Source: Peptoniphilaceae bacterium AMB_02
GTDB lineage: Bacteria > Bacillota > Clostridia > Tissierellales > Peptoniphilaceae
Direction of reading: 5' to 3'
NCBI GenBank assembly: GCA_036321625.1
Contig: CP143259.1
Coordinates: 1,104,001-1,168,000 of the forward strand
DNA length: 64,000 nucleotides
Part shown: positions 28,760 to 35,623 of the stretch, piece by piece
How positions within the stretch are numbered: position 1 is the first letter of the stretch
Layout: each line of letters begins with the position of its first letter
Notes under the pieces: generated by a model
The model's input: only the letters and a program-made list of their open reading frames with translations
Database searches by the model: none
Told to the model about the DNA's origin: nothing
Program-made: the position numbers and the translations under genes

Positions 28760-28792
28760 TATGAACATAAATCTTGAGCGAGATTTATACAT

Positions 28793-28821
28793 TTGACAAT
28801 TATATATATATCGTATACAAT
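28793..28821 (+). promoter_or_regulatory. Promoter of recA
   Basis: TTGACA (28793-28798), 17-base AT-rich spacer, TACAAT (28816-28821). The LexA-type operator begins 6 bases after the -10. Confidence 0.85.
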
Positions 28822-28826
28822 AAATC

Positions 28827-28840
28827 CGAACATAAGTTCT
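28827..28840 (+). promoter_or_regulatory. LexA box (SOS operator) of recA
   Basis: CGAACATAAGTTCT matches the Gram-positive LexA consensus CGAACRNRYGTTYC closely. It covers the expected transcription start, an ideal place for repression. lexA itself is in this window at 34960. Confidence 0.82.
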
Positions 28841-28859
28841 GAGGAGGTTATAACTTTTT

Positions 28860-29885
28860 ATGGATAATAATGATAAAAAACGAGCTTTAGATCTAGCCTT
28901 TGCAAAAATAGAGAAACAATATGGTAAAGGTGCCGTAATGAAACTTGGAGAAACTCCTAAAATTTCAATTGATTCCATACCAACCGGTGCTATAAACTTA
29001 GATATTGCACTTGGGATAGGTGGTGTGCCTAGGGGAAGAATAATCGAGATTTATGGACCTGAGTCTTCAGGTAAAACTACCGTAGCTCTTCATGTAGTTG
29101 CCGAAGCACAAAAGCTTGGAGGAATTGCTGCATTTATCGATGCTGAACATGCCTTAGATGCTGTATACGCTGAAAAACTTGGCGTAGATATTGATGAATT
29201 GGTTGTTTCACAACCTGATACAGGAGAACAAGCACTGGAAATTACTGAATCTTTGGTTAGAAGTAATGCAGTAGACCTTGTAGTTGTTGACTCGGTAGCA
29301 GCACTAGTGCCAAGAGCTGAAATTGAAGGTGGTATGGGAGATGCACATGTTGGTCTACAAGCTAGGCTTATGTCACAAGCTTTAAGAAAACTGGCAGGTG
29401 TTATTTCAAAGTCCAATACAACGGTAATCTTTATAAACCAATTAAGAGAAAAAGTAGGTATAATGTTTGGAAATCCTGAGACAACTACCGGAGGAAGAGC
29501 TCTTAAGTTTTATTCTAGTGTAAGACTGGACATTAGAAGAATTGACTCTATTAAAGATTCTGACAGTATTATTGGAAATAGAACTAGAGTAAAAGTTGTT
29601 AAGAATAAGGTTGCGCCTCCTTTTAAGCAGGTAGAATTCGATATAATGTATGGACAAGGAATCTCAAAATCCGGTGTCCTTTTGGATACTGCAGTTGATA
29701 TGGACATTATAAGTAAAGCTGGATCTTGGTATAGTTATGGTGATGATAGGCTAGGGCAGGGGAGAGAGAATGTTAAGAAAACCCTGGAAGAAAATACTGA
29801 GTTATATCAAACAATTGACAAGCTGGTAAGAGCAAAAAGCGGCATAGGTTCTGAAGATATAGATACGGAAACAGTAGAAGAGTAA
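28860..29885 (+). CDS. recA: Recombinase RecA
   Basis: DNA strand-exchange ATPase and LexA/SOS co-protease. It has GPESSGKTT (Walker A, about residue 66), [10 protein letters not shown] (Walker B), the L2 region [28 protein letters not shown] and a C-terminal acidic tail. The length of 341 residues is normal. AGGAGG lies 12 bases before the ATG, wider than usual. An ISL3 element has inserted about 100 bases after its stop. Confidence 0.98.
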   Translation: MDNNDKKRALDLAFAKIEKQYGKGAVMKLGETPKISIDSIPTGAINLDIALGIGGVPRGRIIEIYGPESSGKTTVALHVVAEAQKLGGIAAFIDAEHALDAVYAEKLGVDIDELVVSQPDTGEQALEITESLVRSNAVDLVVVDSVAALVPRAEIEGGMGDAHVGLQARLMSQALRKLAGVISKSNTTVIFINQLREKVGIMFGNPETTTGGRALKFYSSVRLDIRRIDSIKDSDSIIGNRTRVKVVKNKVAPPFKQVEFDIMYGQGISKSGVLLDTAVDMDIISKAGSWYSYGDDRLGQGRENVKKTLEENTELYQTIDKLVRAKSGIGSEDIDTETVEE

Positions 29886-29975
29886 ACTGTAAAATAAGAA
29901 TTTTCTTGCATTGCATCTTTGTGAATATAATGCCATTTCACTTAAAACAGTTAAAATAATTATTGTGTTGAATAA

Positions 29976-29983
29976 TAAATATA
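29976..29983. repeat. Left 8-bp target duplication of the ISL3 element
   Basis: TAAATATA, repeated exactly at 31533-31540 on the other side of the element. Eight base pairs is the usual ISL3 duplication length. Confidence 0.9.
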
Positions 29984-30075
29984 GGTTCTTTGTCAAATAG
30001 TGTTGGTATATAAATTAATCACAAACTATGGTTCTTTGTCAAATAGTGTTGGTATATAAATTAATCACAAACTAT
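29984..30075. repeat. Tandem duplication (2 x 46 bp) of the ISL3 left end
   Basis: Bases 29984-30029 and 30030-30075 are identical and each contains the whole left inverted repeat. The 8-bp target duplication abuts the outer copy, so the outer copy was the end used in transposition. Confidence 0.92.
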
Positions 30076-30079
30076 TAAT

Positions 30080-30111
30080 GTCAGGCAGCGTTAGCTGCCT
30101 GACGTTTTTTT
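30080..30111 (+). terminator. Inward-facing terminator inside the ISL3 element
   Basis: GTCAGGCAGC (30080-30089) and GCTGCCTGAC (30094-30103) form a perfect 10-bp stem with a GTTA loop, followed by G and seven T on the plus strand. The same bases encode the last residues and the TGA stop of the transposase on the minus strand. It would stop transcripts entering from recA. Confidence 0.8.
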
Positions 30112-31397
30112 ACACTTACAGTGTCTTTTGGTACTATCATTTTCTTGCAAATTAATATTCGATTCCTAAAATGATAGTACGACCTGTATCCGAAAGCAAC
30201 TCTTTTTAAACACTTAATAAAATTATTAATACCTTCTAAACATCCATTTGTAACATTCACTTCTAAGCAATTTTTTACGTACTCAAAGTCCTTTAAAAGC
30301 GTGTTAATACTAGTTTTCATAGCATCTGATACCTCATCTGAATAATATTCTAAATGTGCCTTTAAGGAGGCAATATCTCCGTTTTCTACATCCTTTAAAA
30401 GAATCTGATAACAATCATAAGTATTTAGAAGTGTTTTGTTGACACTAATACTATCCATAACTACATCTCTAGCACTTTTCCATCTTTCAAAATGTATCCA
30501 CTTTCTAAAACGTGTAGAATTAAGCTTTAAATAAGGCTTTTGTATCAGCTTCCAATACCTTTTTAACCTTTTGTATTCCATAGAATACTTAGAAAAACCA
30601 TTCATAACTTCTATTCTTGTTTTGTTCAATGCTCTAGATAAGTGGTTAACTATATGGAACTTATCAAATACTATCTTAGCATTAGGGAAAAGATCAGAAA
30701 TTAGACTAATGTATGGCTGATACATGTCTATACATATACTTTTAACTGATTCTCTAGCACATTCACTAAACCTAGAAAAATAGCGTTTAAGATAGTGTAA
30801 TTGCCTGTTTTCAACAATATCGATAATATCATGAGTAATAGCATCACAGAAAATAAAGCTCATAGATCCTTTAGCGGTTTTTGTGGATTTAAACTCATCA
30901 AAACATAAATGTTCTGGTAAAAACTGATAATTAGGCTTAAACTGTTCAAAAGCTTGATCTACACATTTAGACACCGTAGAATGAGAAACATAATGTAAAC
31001 TAGCAATATCTTTTTCACTTACTTTCATGGTCAAATTAGTTGTAATATGAGCTTTTACTCTATTAGAAATAAAACAATTCTTTTTAACAATATCAGTTTC
31101 AGCTATAAAAGTAGAATTACACTCCTTACATAAAAATCTCTGCTTTTTAAGTCTCAAGAAAGTAGGTTCGCCATTAAAAGGAAGAAGTTTAATATCAGAA
31201 GACTTAGTGCCGTGTTTAATAATGCTTGGGCTATGCACGTTACCACAAACGGGACAAACAGAAGCATTATAGGTAAGCCGGCCAAAAATCAAATTGTAAG
31301 AGATATTCTTCTTTTTAATCTTCTCGACATTTTCAAAAATCTCAATATTTTCATCTTTTAAATCTAATAAATTTAAGATATAATTACTAATAGACAT
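30081..31397 (-). CDS. ISL3-family transposase
   Basis: DDE transposase of 438 residues. The N-terminal zinc-finger region has CPVCGNVHSPSIIKHG and CKECNSTF, followed by a helix-turn-helix stretch (KVSEKDIASLHYVSHSTVSKCVD). The catalytic core contains HLCFDEFKST, VKSICIDMYQPYISLISDLFPNAKIVFDKFHIVNH and NGCLEGINNFIKCLKRVAFGYRSYYHFRNRIL, all typical of ISL3. AGGAGG precedes the ATG at 31397. The frame is intact, so the element may be active. Confidence 0.95.
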   Translation of the reverse strand: MSISNYILNLLDLKDENIEIFENVEKIKKKNISYNLIFGRLTYNASVCPVCGNVHSPSIIKHGTKSSDIKLLPFNGEPTFLRLKKQRFLCKECNSTFIAETDIVKKNCFISNRVKAHITTNLTMKVSEKDIASLHYVSHSTVSKCVDQAFEQFKPNYQFLPEHLCFDEFKSTKTAKGSMSFIFCDAITHDIIDIVENRQLHYLKRYFSRFSECARESVKSICIDMYQPYISLISDLFPNAKIVFDKFHIVNHLSRALNKTRIEVMNGFSKYSMEYKRLKRYWKLIQKPYLKLNSTRFRKWIHFERWKSARDVVMDSISVNKTLLNTYDCYQILLKDVENGDIASLKAHLEYYSDEVSDAMKTSINTLLKDFEYVKNCLEVNVTNGCLEGINNFIKCLKRVAFGYRSYYHFRNRILICKKMIVPKDTVSVKKRQAANAA

Positions 31398-31458
31398 AGT
31401 GGCCTCCTTATTTTTTTGTTGTAGTGATTAAATTATAAAGGAAATTGGTCACTATGTC
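31393..31458 (-). promoter_or_regulatory. Inverted repeat that can mask the ISL3 transposase start
   Basis: GACATAGTG (31393-31401) and CACTATGTC (31450-31458) are perfect complements, with a further two-base GG/CC extension after one mismatch. On the minus-strand RNA the 3' arm covers the transposase ATG and reaches the Shine-Dalgarno. The 5' arm overlaps the -35 region of the transposase promoter, so it would be present only in transcripts that start upstream of the element's own promoter. Confidence 0.6.
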
Positions 31459-31460
31459 TT
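31432..31460 (-). promoter_or_regulatory. Promoter of ISL3 transposase
   Basis: On the minus strand AAGACA (31455-31460), 17-base spacer, TATAAT (31432-31437), 35 bases before the ATG. The -35 is weak, as expected for a transposase. Confidence 0.5.
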
Positions 31461-31532
31461 TATTTTTTAAAAAGAAAATAGTGCCAGCAAAGAAACTAAT
31501 ATTTCTTCACCAACACTATAAATTATAGAGCC

Positions 31533-31540
31533 TAAATATA
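31533..31540. repeat. Right 8-bp target duplication of the ISL3 element
   Basis: TAAATATA, identical to 29976-29983. Confidence 0.9.
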
Positions 31541-31568
31541 AAAAAGGCTCATTATTGAGTCTTTTTTT
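31541..31568 (+). terminator. Intrinsic terminator, probably the original recA terminator
   Basis: AAAAAGGCTCA (31541-31551), TTAT loop, TGAGTCTTTTT (31556-31566) plus further T. Removing the ISL3 element and one target copy would place it about 100 bases after the recA stop. Confidence 0.75.
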
Positions 31569-31687
31569 ATTTAATAAATTACTATAGAATAGGATTTTAC
31601 CTTATAATAAAACAAAATTAATTATATAAACCAATTTCTTAAATTCAAAACTATCTCAGATAAATGGGTAAACATCAAGATGGTATC

Positions 31688-31716
31688 TTGACATAAGATA
31701 ATAAAAGGGATAAAAT
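31688..31716 (+). promoter_or_regulatory. Promoter of rny
   Basis: TTGACA (31688-31693), 17-base spacer, TAAAAT (31711-31716). It sits in the 386-base stretch between the ISL3 transposase start and rny, which also holds the IS right end, a terminator, and a TCAAGAT/ATCTTGA hairpin around 31676-31692 that overlaps the -35. Confidence 0.75.
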
Positions 31717-31783
31717 TAAGTAATGAACAACTATGTTCAGTTATTTATCGTAATTTGAAAATTTAATAAGGAGGTGTATTATC

Positions 31784-33328
31784 ATAGGTGATTATTTAAC
31801 AACAATTCTTGCTGCGCTTGTCACATTTGTAATAGGTTGTGTGATTGGTGTTTTTTATAGAAAAAATATTGCAGAAAAGAAAATTGGAACTGCAGAAGAG
31901 CTTGCAAATCAAATATTGGATGAAGCCAACAGAACTGCAGAAAATTCAAAGAAAGAAGCAATTTTAGAAGCTAAAGACGAAATTCACAAACTCCGAATAG
32001 AACAAGAGAAAGAATCTAAAGAAAGACGTTCTGAAATTCAGAGATTAGAAAAAAGAGTAATTCAAAAAGAAGAATCCATAGATAAAAAATCTGAAGCATT
32101 AGATAAAAAAGATGAAAAATTAGAAAAAGGATTGAAAAAGTTAGCGGATAAGGAGAAAGAGTATGAAGCATTGTTCCAAAAACAAGCTGAAGAACTCGAA
32201 AGAATCGCTGAACTTTCTAAGGATGAAGCTAAAGAAATTATTTTAAATGATGTTCGTAAAGATACTATACACGAATCGGCTATGATTATTAAGGAAGTTG
32301 AAGCTAAGACTAAAGAGGAATCTGAGAAAAAAGCCAGGGAGATTATCTCTACTGCAATTCAAAGATATGCAGCTGACCATGTTGCAGAATCTACAGTTAC
32401 AGTAATATCTCTGCCTAATGAAGAGATGAAAGGTAGAATCATCGGTAGAGAAGGTCGTAATATTAGAGCATTTGAGACCTTAACAGGTATAGACCTTATC
32501 ATAGATGATACTCCGGAAGCGGTTGTATTATCCGGTTTTGATCCGATTCGTAGAGAAGTTGCCAGATTGGCATTGGAAAAACTGATTGTAGACGGAAGAA
32601 TCCATCCATCTAGAATTGAAGAGATGATCAAAAAAGCAGAATCTGAAGTTGAAGCTACTATTAAAGAAGCCGGTGAAGATGCTTGTGATGAAACAGGTAT
32701 ATTCGGTATACATCCTGAGTTAGTAAAACTATTGGGTAGACTTAAATACAGAACCAGTTATGGACAAAATGTGCTTAAGCATACCATAGAAGTATCCATA
32801 TTATCGGGCATGATTGCAGCTGATTTAGGGGCAGATGTAAAAGTTGCTAAACGAGGCGGCTTACTTCATGACTTAGGAAAAGCTATAGACCACGAGATGG
32901 AAGGACCTCATGTTGAACTTGGTGTTATGATGGCCAAGAAATATAAGGAATCTAAAGAAGTTATACATTGTATAGAAGCTCATCATGGCGATGTAGAAAC
33001 TGAAACCATTGAGGCATTAATAGTTCAAGCAGCTGATGCAATTTCGGCAGCGAGACCTGGAGCTAGACGTGAGTCTCTAGAAAACTATATAAGAAGACTT
33101 CAAAATCTTGAAGAAATTGCCAACTCTTTTGAAGGCATAGAAAAATCTTTTGCAATCCAAGCAGGTAGAGAACTTAGAATAATGGTTAAACCGGAAGATG
33201 TCAGCGAAGATCAAATGGTTTTAACTGCAAGAGATATAGCAAAAAGAATTGAAGAAGAATTAGAATATCCTGGCAATATTAAAGTAAATGTCATAAGAGA
33301 AACAAGAGCAATTGATTATGCAAAATAA
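31784..33328 (+). CDS. rny: Ribonuclease Y, with an apparent non-canonical start codon
   Basis: Membrane-anchored endoribonuclease initiating mRNA decay. Reading from an ATA at 31784 gives about 514 residues, the family length: a membrane helix ([22 protein letters not shown]), a long coiled coil (about 25-190), a KH domain ([16 protein letters not shown]), and an HD domain ([14 protein letters not shown]). A near-perfect AAGGAGGTG lies at 31768-31776. Between the in-frame stop at 31751 and the GTG at 31841 there is no ATG, GTG or TTG; only ATT 31778, ATC 31781 and ATA 31784 are well placed. GTG 31841 would delete most of the membrane anchor. The start is therefore uncertain; the gene itself is not. 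Confidence 0.9.
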   Translation: MGDYLTTILAALVTFVIGCVIGVFYRKNIAEKKIGTAEELANQILDEANRTAENSKKEAILEAKDEIHKLRIEQEKESKERRSEIQRLEKRVIQKEESIDKKSEALDKKDEKLEKGLKKLADKEKEYEALFQKQAEELERIAELSKDEAKEIILNDVRKDTIHESAMIIKEVEAKTKEESEKKAREIISTAIQRYAADHVAESTVTVISLPNEEMKGRIIGREGRNIRAFETLTGIDLIIDDTPEAVVLSGFDPIRREVARLALEKLIVDGRIHPSRIEEMIKKAESEVEATIKEAGEDACDETGIFGIHPELVKLLGRLKYRTSYGQNVLKHTIEVSILSGMIAADLGADVKVAKRGGLLHDLGKAIDHEMEGPHVELGVMMAKKYKESKEVIHCIEAHHGDVETETIEALIVQAADAISAARPGARRESLENYIRRLQNLEEIANSFEGIEKSFAIQAGRELRIMVKPEDVSEDQMVLTARDIAKRIEEELEYPGNIKVNVIRETRAIDYAK

Positions 33329-33333
33329 AAACT

Positions 33334-33357
33334 AAAGACGGTTTATCCGTCTTTTTT
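33334..33357 (+). terminator. Intrinsic terminator after rny
   Basis: AAAGACGG (33334-33341) pairs with CCGTCTTT (33347-33354) around a TTTAT loop and runs into seven T. Confidence 0.85.
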
Positions 33358-33385
33358 TATTTTGGCAAAAATAAGTAGAAATGAT

Positions 33386-33415
33386 TTGACAGGAGAGAGA
33401 AATCTATGATATTAT
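33386..33415 (+). promoter_or_regulatory. Promoter of the Xer-type recombinase gene
   Basis: TTGACA (33386-33391), 18-base spacer, TATTAT (33410-33415), about 75 bases before the start at 33490. Confidence 0.65.
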
Positions 33416-33428
33416 AGCAATATAAAAC

Positions 33429-33456
33429 ATTGCACAAAATAATAATTTTGTGCAAT
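33429..33456. repeat. Perfect 28-bp palindrome in the xer leader
   Basis: ATTGCACAAAAT (33429-33440), AATA, ATTTTGTGCAAT (33445-33456): two 12-bp arms without a mismatch, about 14 bases after the -10 and ending 33 bases before the xer start. It could be an operator for a dimeric regulator or an mRNA hairpin. It has the size of a dif site but no resemblance to the firmicute dif consensus that I know. Confidence 0.8.
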
Positions 33457-33489
33457 AATGATTAAAATAAAATGAGGAGGTAAAAAACC

Positions 33490-34449
33490 ATGGTCCACCC
33501 AATTATATTATCGGATTTTCTGGATTATATGAAAACAATAAAAGGTTCTTCAGATTTAACTATAAAAGAATACGGCTATGACATTTCCATCTTCCTCAAA
33601 TACATGAAAACTAGATTTAACGGTCTGAGTTATGGTGATTTAGAAAATTTAGAAGAAATCGAAATTTCCGACGTCGATAAGACCTTCATAGAGCGCATTT
33701 CGATAACTGACCTATATTCTTACCTATCATACCTCGATAAACGCCGTGACAACGCTCCTAGGACGCGTGCACGCAAAGTATCGGCTTTAAAGTCGTTTTA
33801 TGAGTTTCTATATGTGAAAACAGACCAAATTTCGGTAAATCCTACAGAAAAACTCGAATTACCAAAACAAAGCATAAGAAATCCGGTATATTTAACTTTA
33901 GATGAATCCAGAAGACTACTAGATCAAGTTAGGAAACAAAAAAATGATTTTATCATGAGACGAGATTATTGTATGATAGTTATATTTCTTAATTGTGGGA
34001 TAAGACTATCTGAACTCGTAGGTATAAATATAGATAGTGTTAAAAATGATATCCTAACAGTAATCGGTAAAGGCAACAAAGAACGTACTGTTTATTTAAA
34101 TAGAGCCTGTATTGTAGCTGTTAATCAGTATATCGCTGTAAGACCAAAGGTTAAAGACGAACCTGCATTATTTTTAAGTAAAAGGGAAAAAAGAATTAGT
34201 ACGAGAGCTGTTCAGTACAGGATAGAAAAATACATTACGGAAATTGGTCTGGATCCTAGATTATACTCAGTGCACAAACTCAGACATACTGCTGCAACAC
34301 TTCTCTATAAATACGGCGAAGTTGATATACGGACATTACAACAAATATTAGGACATGAGTCTGTAGCAACAACGCAGATTTATACTCACTTAGATGATGA
34401 GACATTAAAGAATGCAGTTAAAAAGAATCCGCTTAATAATTTGTTATAA
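33490..34449 (+). CDS. xerC: Tyrosine recombinase (XerC/XerD type)
   Basis: Site-specific recombinase, 319 residues, with the SAM-like N-terminal core-binding domain (SDFLDYMKTIKGSSDLTIKEYGYDI) and a catalytic domain holding Arg in LNCGIRLSELVG, Lys in GKGNKERTVYL, HKLRHTAATLLY, and LGHESVATTQIYTH with the nucleophilic Tyr. It probably resolves chromosome dimers at dif. It lacks any neighbouring excisionase or phage genes, so a housekeeping role is favoured over an integrase. XerC versus XerD cannot be decided from sequence reading alone. Confidence 0.9.
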   Translation: MVHPIILSDFLDYMKTIKGSSDLTIKEYGYDISIFLKYMKTRFNGLSYGDLENLEEIEISDVDKTFIERISITDLYSYLSYLDKRRDNAPRTRARKVSALKSFYEFLYVKTDQISVNPTEKLELPKQSIRNPVYLTLDESRRLLDQVRKQKNDFIMRRDYCMIVIFLNCGIRLSELVGINIDSVKNDILTVIGKGNKERTVYLNRACIVAVNQYIAVRPKVKDEPALFLSKREKRISTRAVQYRIEKYITEIGLDPRLYSVHKLRHTAATLLYKYGEVDIRTLQQILGHESVATTQIYTHLDDETLKNAVKKNPLNNLL

Positions 34450-34481
34450 AAAAAGACAATGGTATAAACCACTGTCTTTTT
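34450..34481. terminator. Bidirectional terminator between xer and the LysM gene
   Basis: AAAAAGACA (34450-34458) pairs with TGTCTTTTT (34473-34481), plus TGG/CCA inside one mismatch. It serves xer on + and the convergent LysM gene on -, whose stop codon begins inside it. Confidence 0.8.
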
Positions 34482-34779
34482 ATTCTATTACCGGGAGTAT
34501 TAAACTTTGACCGGGAATTAGATTTGCATCACTTAGATTGTTAATCTTTCTGATTTGATAAATATATTCGCGAATATCTATATTGAAATTTTCAGATTTT
34601 GCGATGTCCCAAAGAGTATCTCCGGACTTAACTATAATTGTATTATAATCTATTTTTTTGTTGGCTTTTGCACTATTTTGCAAGAAAAACATAAATATAA
34701 GTGCTAAAATAATTGTTAAAACCAGTAAAAAAGTATAAAATCTAAATCTATTCTTTATCCTATATGTTTTTTTAGTCAT
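34480..34779 (-). CDS. yneA: YneA-like LysM protein, probable SOS cell-division inhibitor
   Basis: A 99-residue protein with a basic N-terminus, one membrane helix (FYTFLLVLTIILALIFMFFL, residues 14-33) and a C-terminal LysM domain (VKSGDTLWDIAKS to LIPGQSLILPV) that should face the cell wall. This architecture, and the position divergent from lexA, match Bacillus YneA, which blocks septation during SOS. Its promoter has a LexA-like box in the spacer and another after the start point, so strict LexA control is expected. Orthology is by architecture and context; sequence divergence is high. Confidence 0.82.
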   Translation of the reverse strand: MTKKTYRIKNRFRFYTFLLVLTIILALIFMFFLQNSAKANKKIDYNTIIVKSGDTLWDIAKSENFNIDIREYIYQIRKINNLSDANLIPGQSLILPVIE

Positions 34780-34797
34780 GCCCTACCTCCTATTTTA

Positions 34798-34811
34798 AGA
34801 ACATCTGTTCG
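34798..34811 (-). promoter_or_regulatory. LexA-like box downstream of the yneA start point
   Basis: AGAACATCTGTTCG, a near-consensus SOS box, about 10 bases downstream of the yneA -10 and 18 bases before its ATG. Confidence 0.75.
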
Positions 34812-34819
34812 TTAAGTAT

Positions 34820-34848
34820 AGTATACACGAATGTTTGTTCGGTGTCAA
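34820..34848 (-). promoter_or_regulatory. Promoter of the yneA-like gene
   Basis: On the minus strand TTGACA (34843-34848), 17-base spacer, TATACT (34820-34825). The LexA-like box CGAATGTTTGTTCG (34828-34841) fills the spacer. Confidence 0.85.
34828..34841. promoter_or_regulatory. LexA-like box in the yneA promoter spacer
   Basis: CGAATGTTTGTTCG: both CGAA and TTCG half-sites fit the Gram-positive LexA consensus. Binding here would occlude RNA polymerase at the yneA promoter. Confidence 0.75.
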
Positions 34849-34855
34849 GAAAAAT

Positions 34856-34881
34856 AGAACATTTGTTTGAATATTTGTTTG
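34856..34881. promoter_or_regulatory. Two overlapping LexA-like boxes in the lexA promoter
   Basis: AGAACATTTGTTTG (34856-34869) and TGAATATTTGTTTG (34868-34881), overlapping by two bases. The first covers the lexA -35 region and the second lies in the spacer. They are weaker than the recA box, as expected for autoregulation. Confidence 0.65.
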
Positions 34882-34890
34882 GATTATGAT
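34863..34890 (+). promoter_or_regulatory. Promoter of lexA
   Basis: TTGTTT (34863-34868), 16-base spacer, TATGAT (34885-34890), about 70 bases before the GTG start. Confidence 0.55.
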
Positions 34891-34959
34891 AAGATAACTG
34901 TAACGACATGAATATTAGATTAATTTAGTGATAAATATAAACTAAAAGGAGGTTTTTTT

Positions 34960-35580
34960 GTGTATTCAGATCTAAAAGATATACAAATCGATATATTTAA
35001 ATTTATTAAGTATAAGATTGCTGAAACCGGATTTCCACCTTCCGTAAGGGAAATTGCAACCGGTCTTGGTATAAGAAGTACATCTACCGTTCATAATCAC
35101 ATCAATATACTCGCAAGCAAAGGATATATAAGAAAGGCTGATTCAAAAAATAGAGCAATAGAAATTTTGAGATTTGAAGGTGATTATGAGTTTTTACCTA
35201 AAAAAACAATGGATGTACCAATTGTAGGTAGAGTAACTGCCGGAGAACCGATTTTGGCCATAGAGCATATAGAGGACACCTTCCCTATTCCGTTAGAATA
35301 CACCGAAGGTTCTGATGTATTTATATTAAATGTATCCGGTGAATCGATGATTGAAGCAGGCATATTAGATGGAGATCAGATAGTCGTCAGACAACAAAAC
35401 TATGCAAAAAACGGAGATATCGTGGTCGCACTACTAGATGATTCGGCAACTGTAAAAAGGTATTTTAAAAAAGATGATCATATAGTTTTAAAACCTGAAA
35501 ATTCAAGCATGGAACCAATAATCGTACAAGATGTAACTATACTCGGAAAGGTAATTGCTCTTTATAGATTTAATATTTAA
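34960..35580 (+). CDS. lexA: SOS repressor LexA
   Basis: Repressor and self-cleaving serine peptidase, 206 residues. The N-terminal winged helix has GFPPSVREIATGLGIRSTSTVHNHI. The cleavage site is the Ala-Gly in GRVTAGEPILA. Catalytic Ser is in VSGESMIEAGI and catalytic Lys in SATVKRYFK. The start is GTG at 34960 after AAAGGAGG. Together with the recA and yneA operators it defines a complete local SOS circuit. Confidence 0.97.
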   Translation: MYSDLKDIQIDIFKFIKYKIAETGFPPSVREIATGLGIRSTSTVHNHINILASKGYIRKADSKNRAIEILRFEGDYEFLPKKTMDVPIVGRVTAGEPILAIEHIEDTFPIPLEYTEGSDVFILNVSGESMIEAGILDGDQIVVRQQNYAKNGDIVVALLDDSATVKRYFKKDDHIVLKPENSSMEPIIVQDVTILGKVIALYRFNI

Positions 35581-35581
35581 T

Positions 35582-35623
35582 AAAAATCTCTTCTTCTATC
35601 AATTGATAAAAGAAGAGATTTTT
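35582..35623. terminator. Bidirectional terminator between lexA and the convergent operon
   Basis: Perfect 14-bp stem AAAAATCTCTTCTT (35582-35595) with its complement (35610-35623), T-runs on both strands and an inner TATC-AATT-GATA. It marks the point where the strand preference of the window flips. Confidence 0.85.

Larger units (their letters stand above)
29984..31532. mobile_element. ISL3-family insertion sequence
   Basis: A 1549-bp element with one complete transposase gene. Imperfect terminal inverted repeats of about 24 bp: the left end starts GGTTCTTTGTCAAATAGTGT, and the right end, read inward, starts GGCTCTATAATTTATAGTGT (17 of 24 positions agree, including ATAGTGTTGGT). The outer flanks are TAAATATA duplications. 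The left 46 bases are present twice in tandem. It separates recA from a terminator that probably belonged to recA. Confidence 0.92.

Noticed and set aside
29984-30075. Two direct repeats that could suggest a CRISPR array
   Set aside because: The two 46-bp units abut without spacers and contain the ISL3 inverted repeat, so they are a duplicated IS end.
31841-33328. GTG 31841 as the true start of RNase Y
   Set aside because: It lacks a binding site at the right distance and would delete most of the conserved membrane anchor, while a near-perfect Shine-Dalgarno lies upstream in front of the in-frame anchor codons.
33429-33456. The 28-bp palindrome as the chromosomal dif site
   Set aside because: It is a perfect palindrome, unlike asymmetric dif cores, and does not resemble the Bacillus dif sequence I know; it is kept only as an unexplained palindrome.
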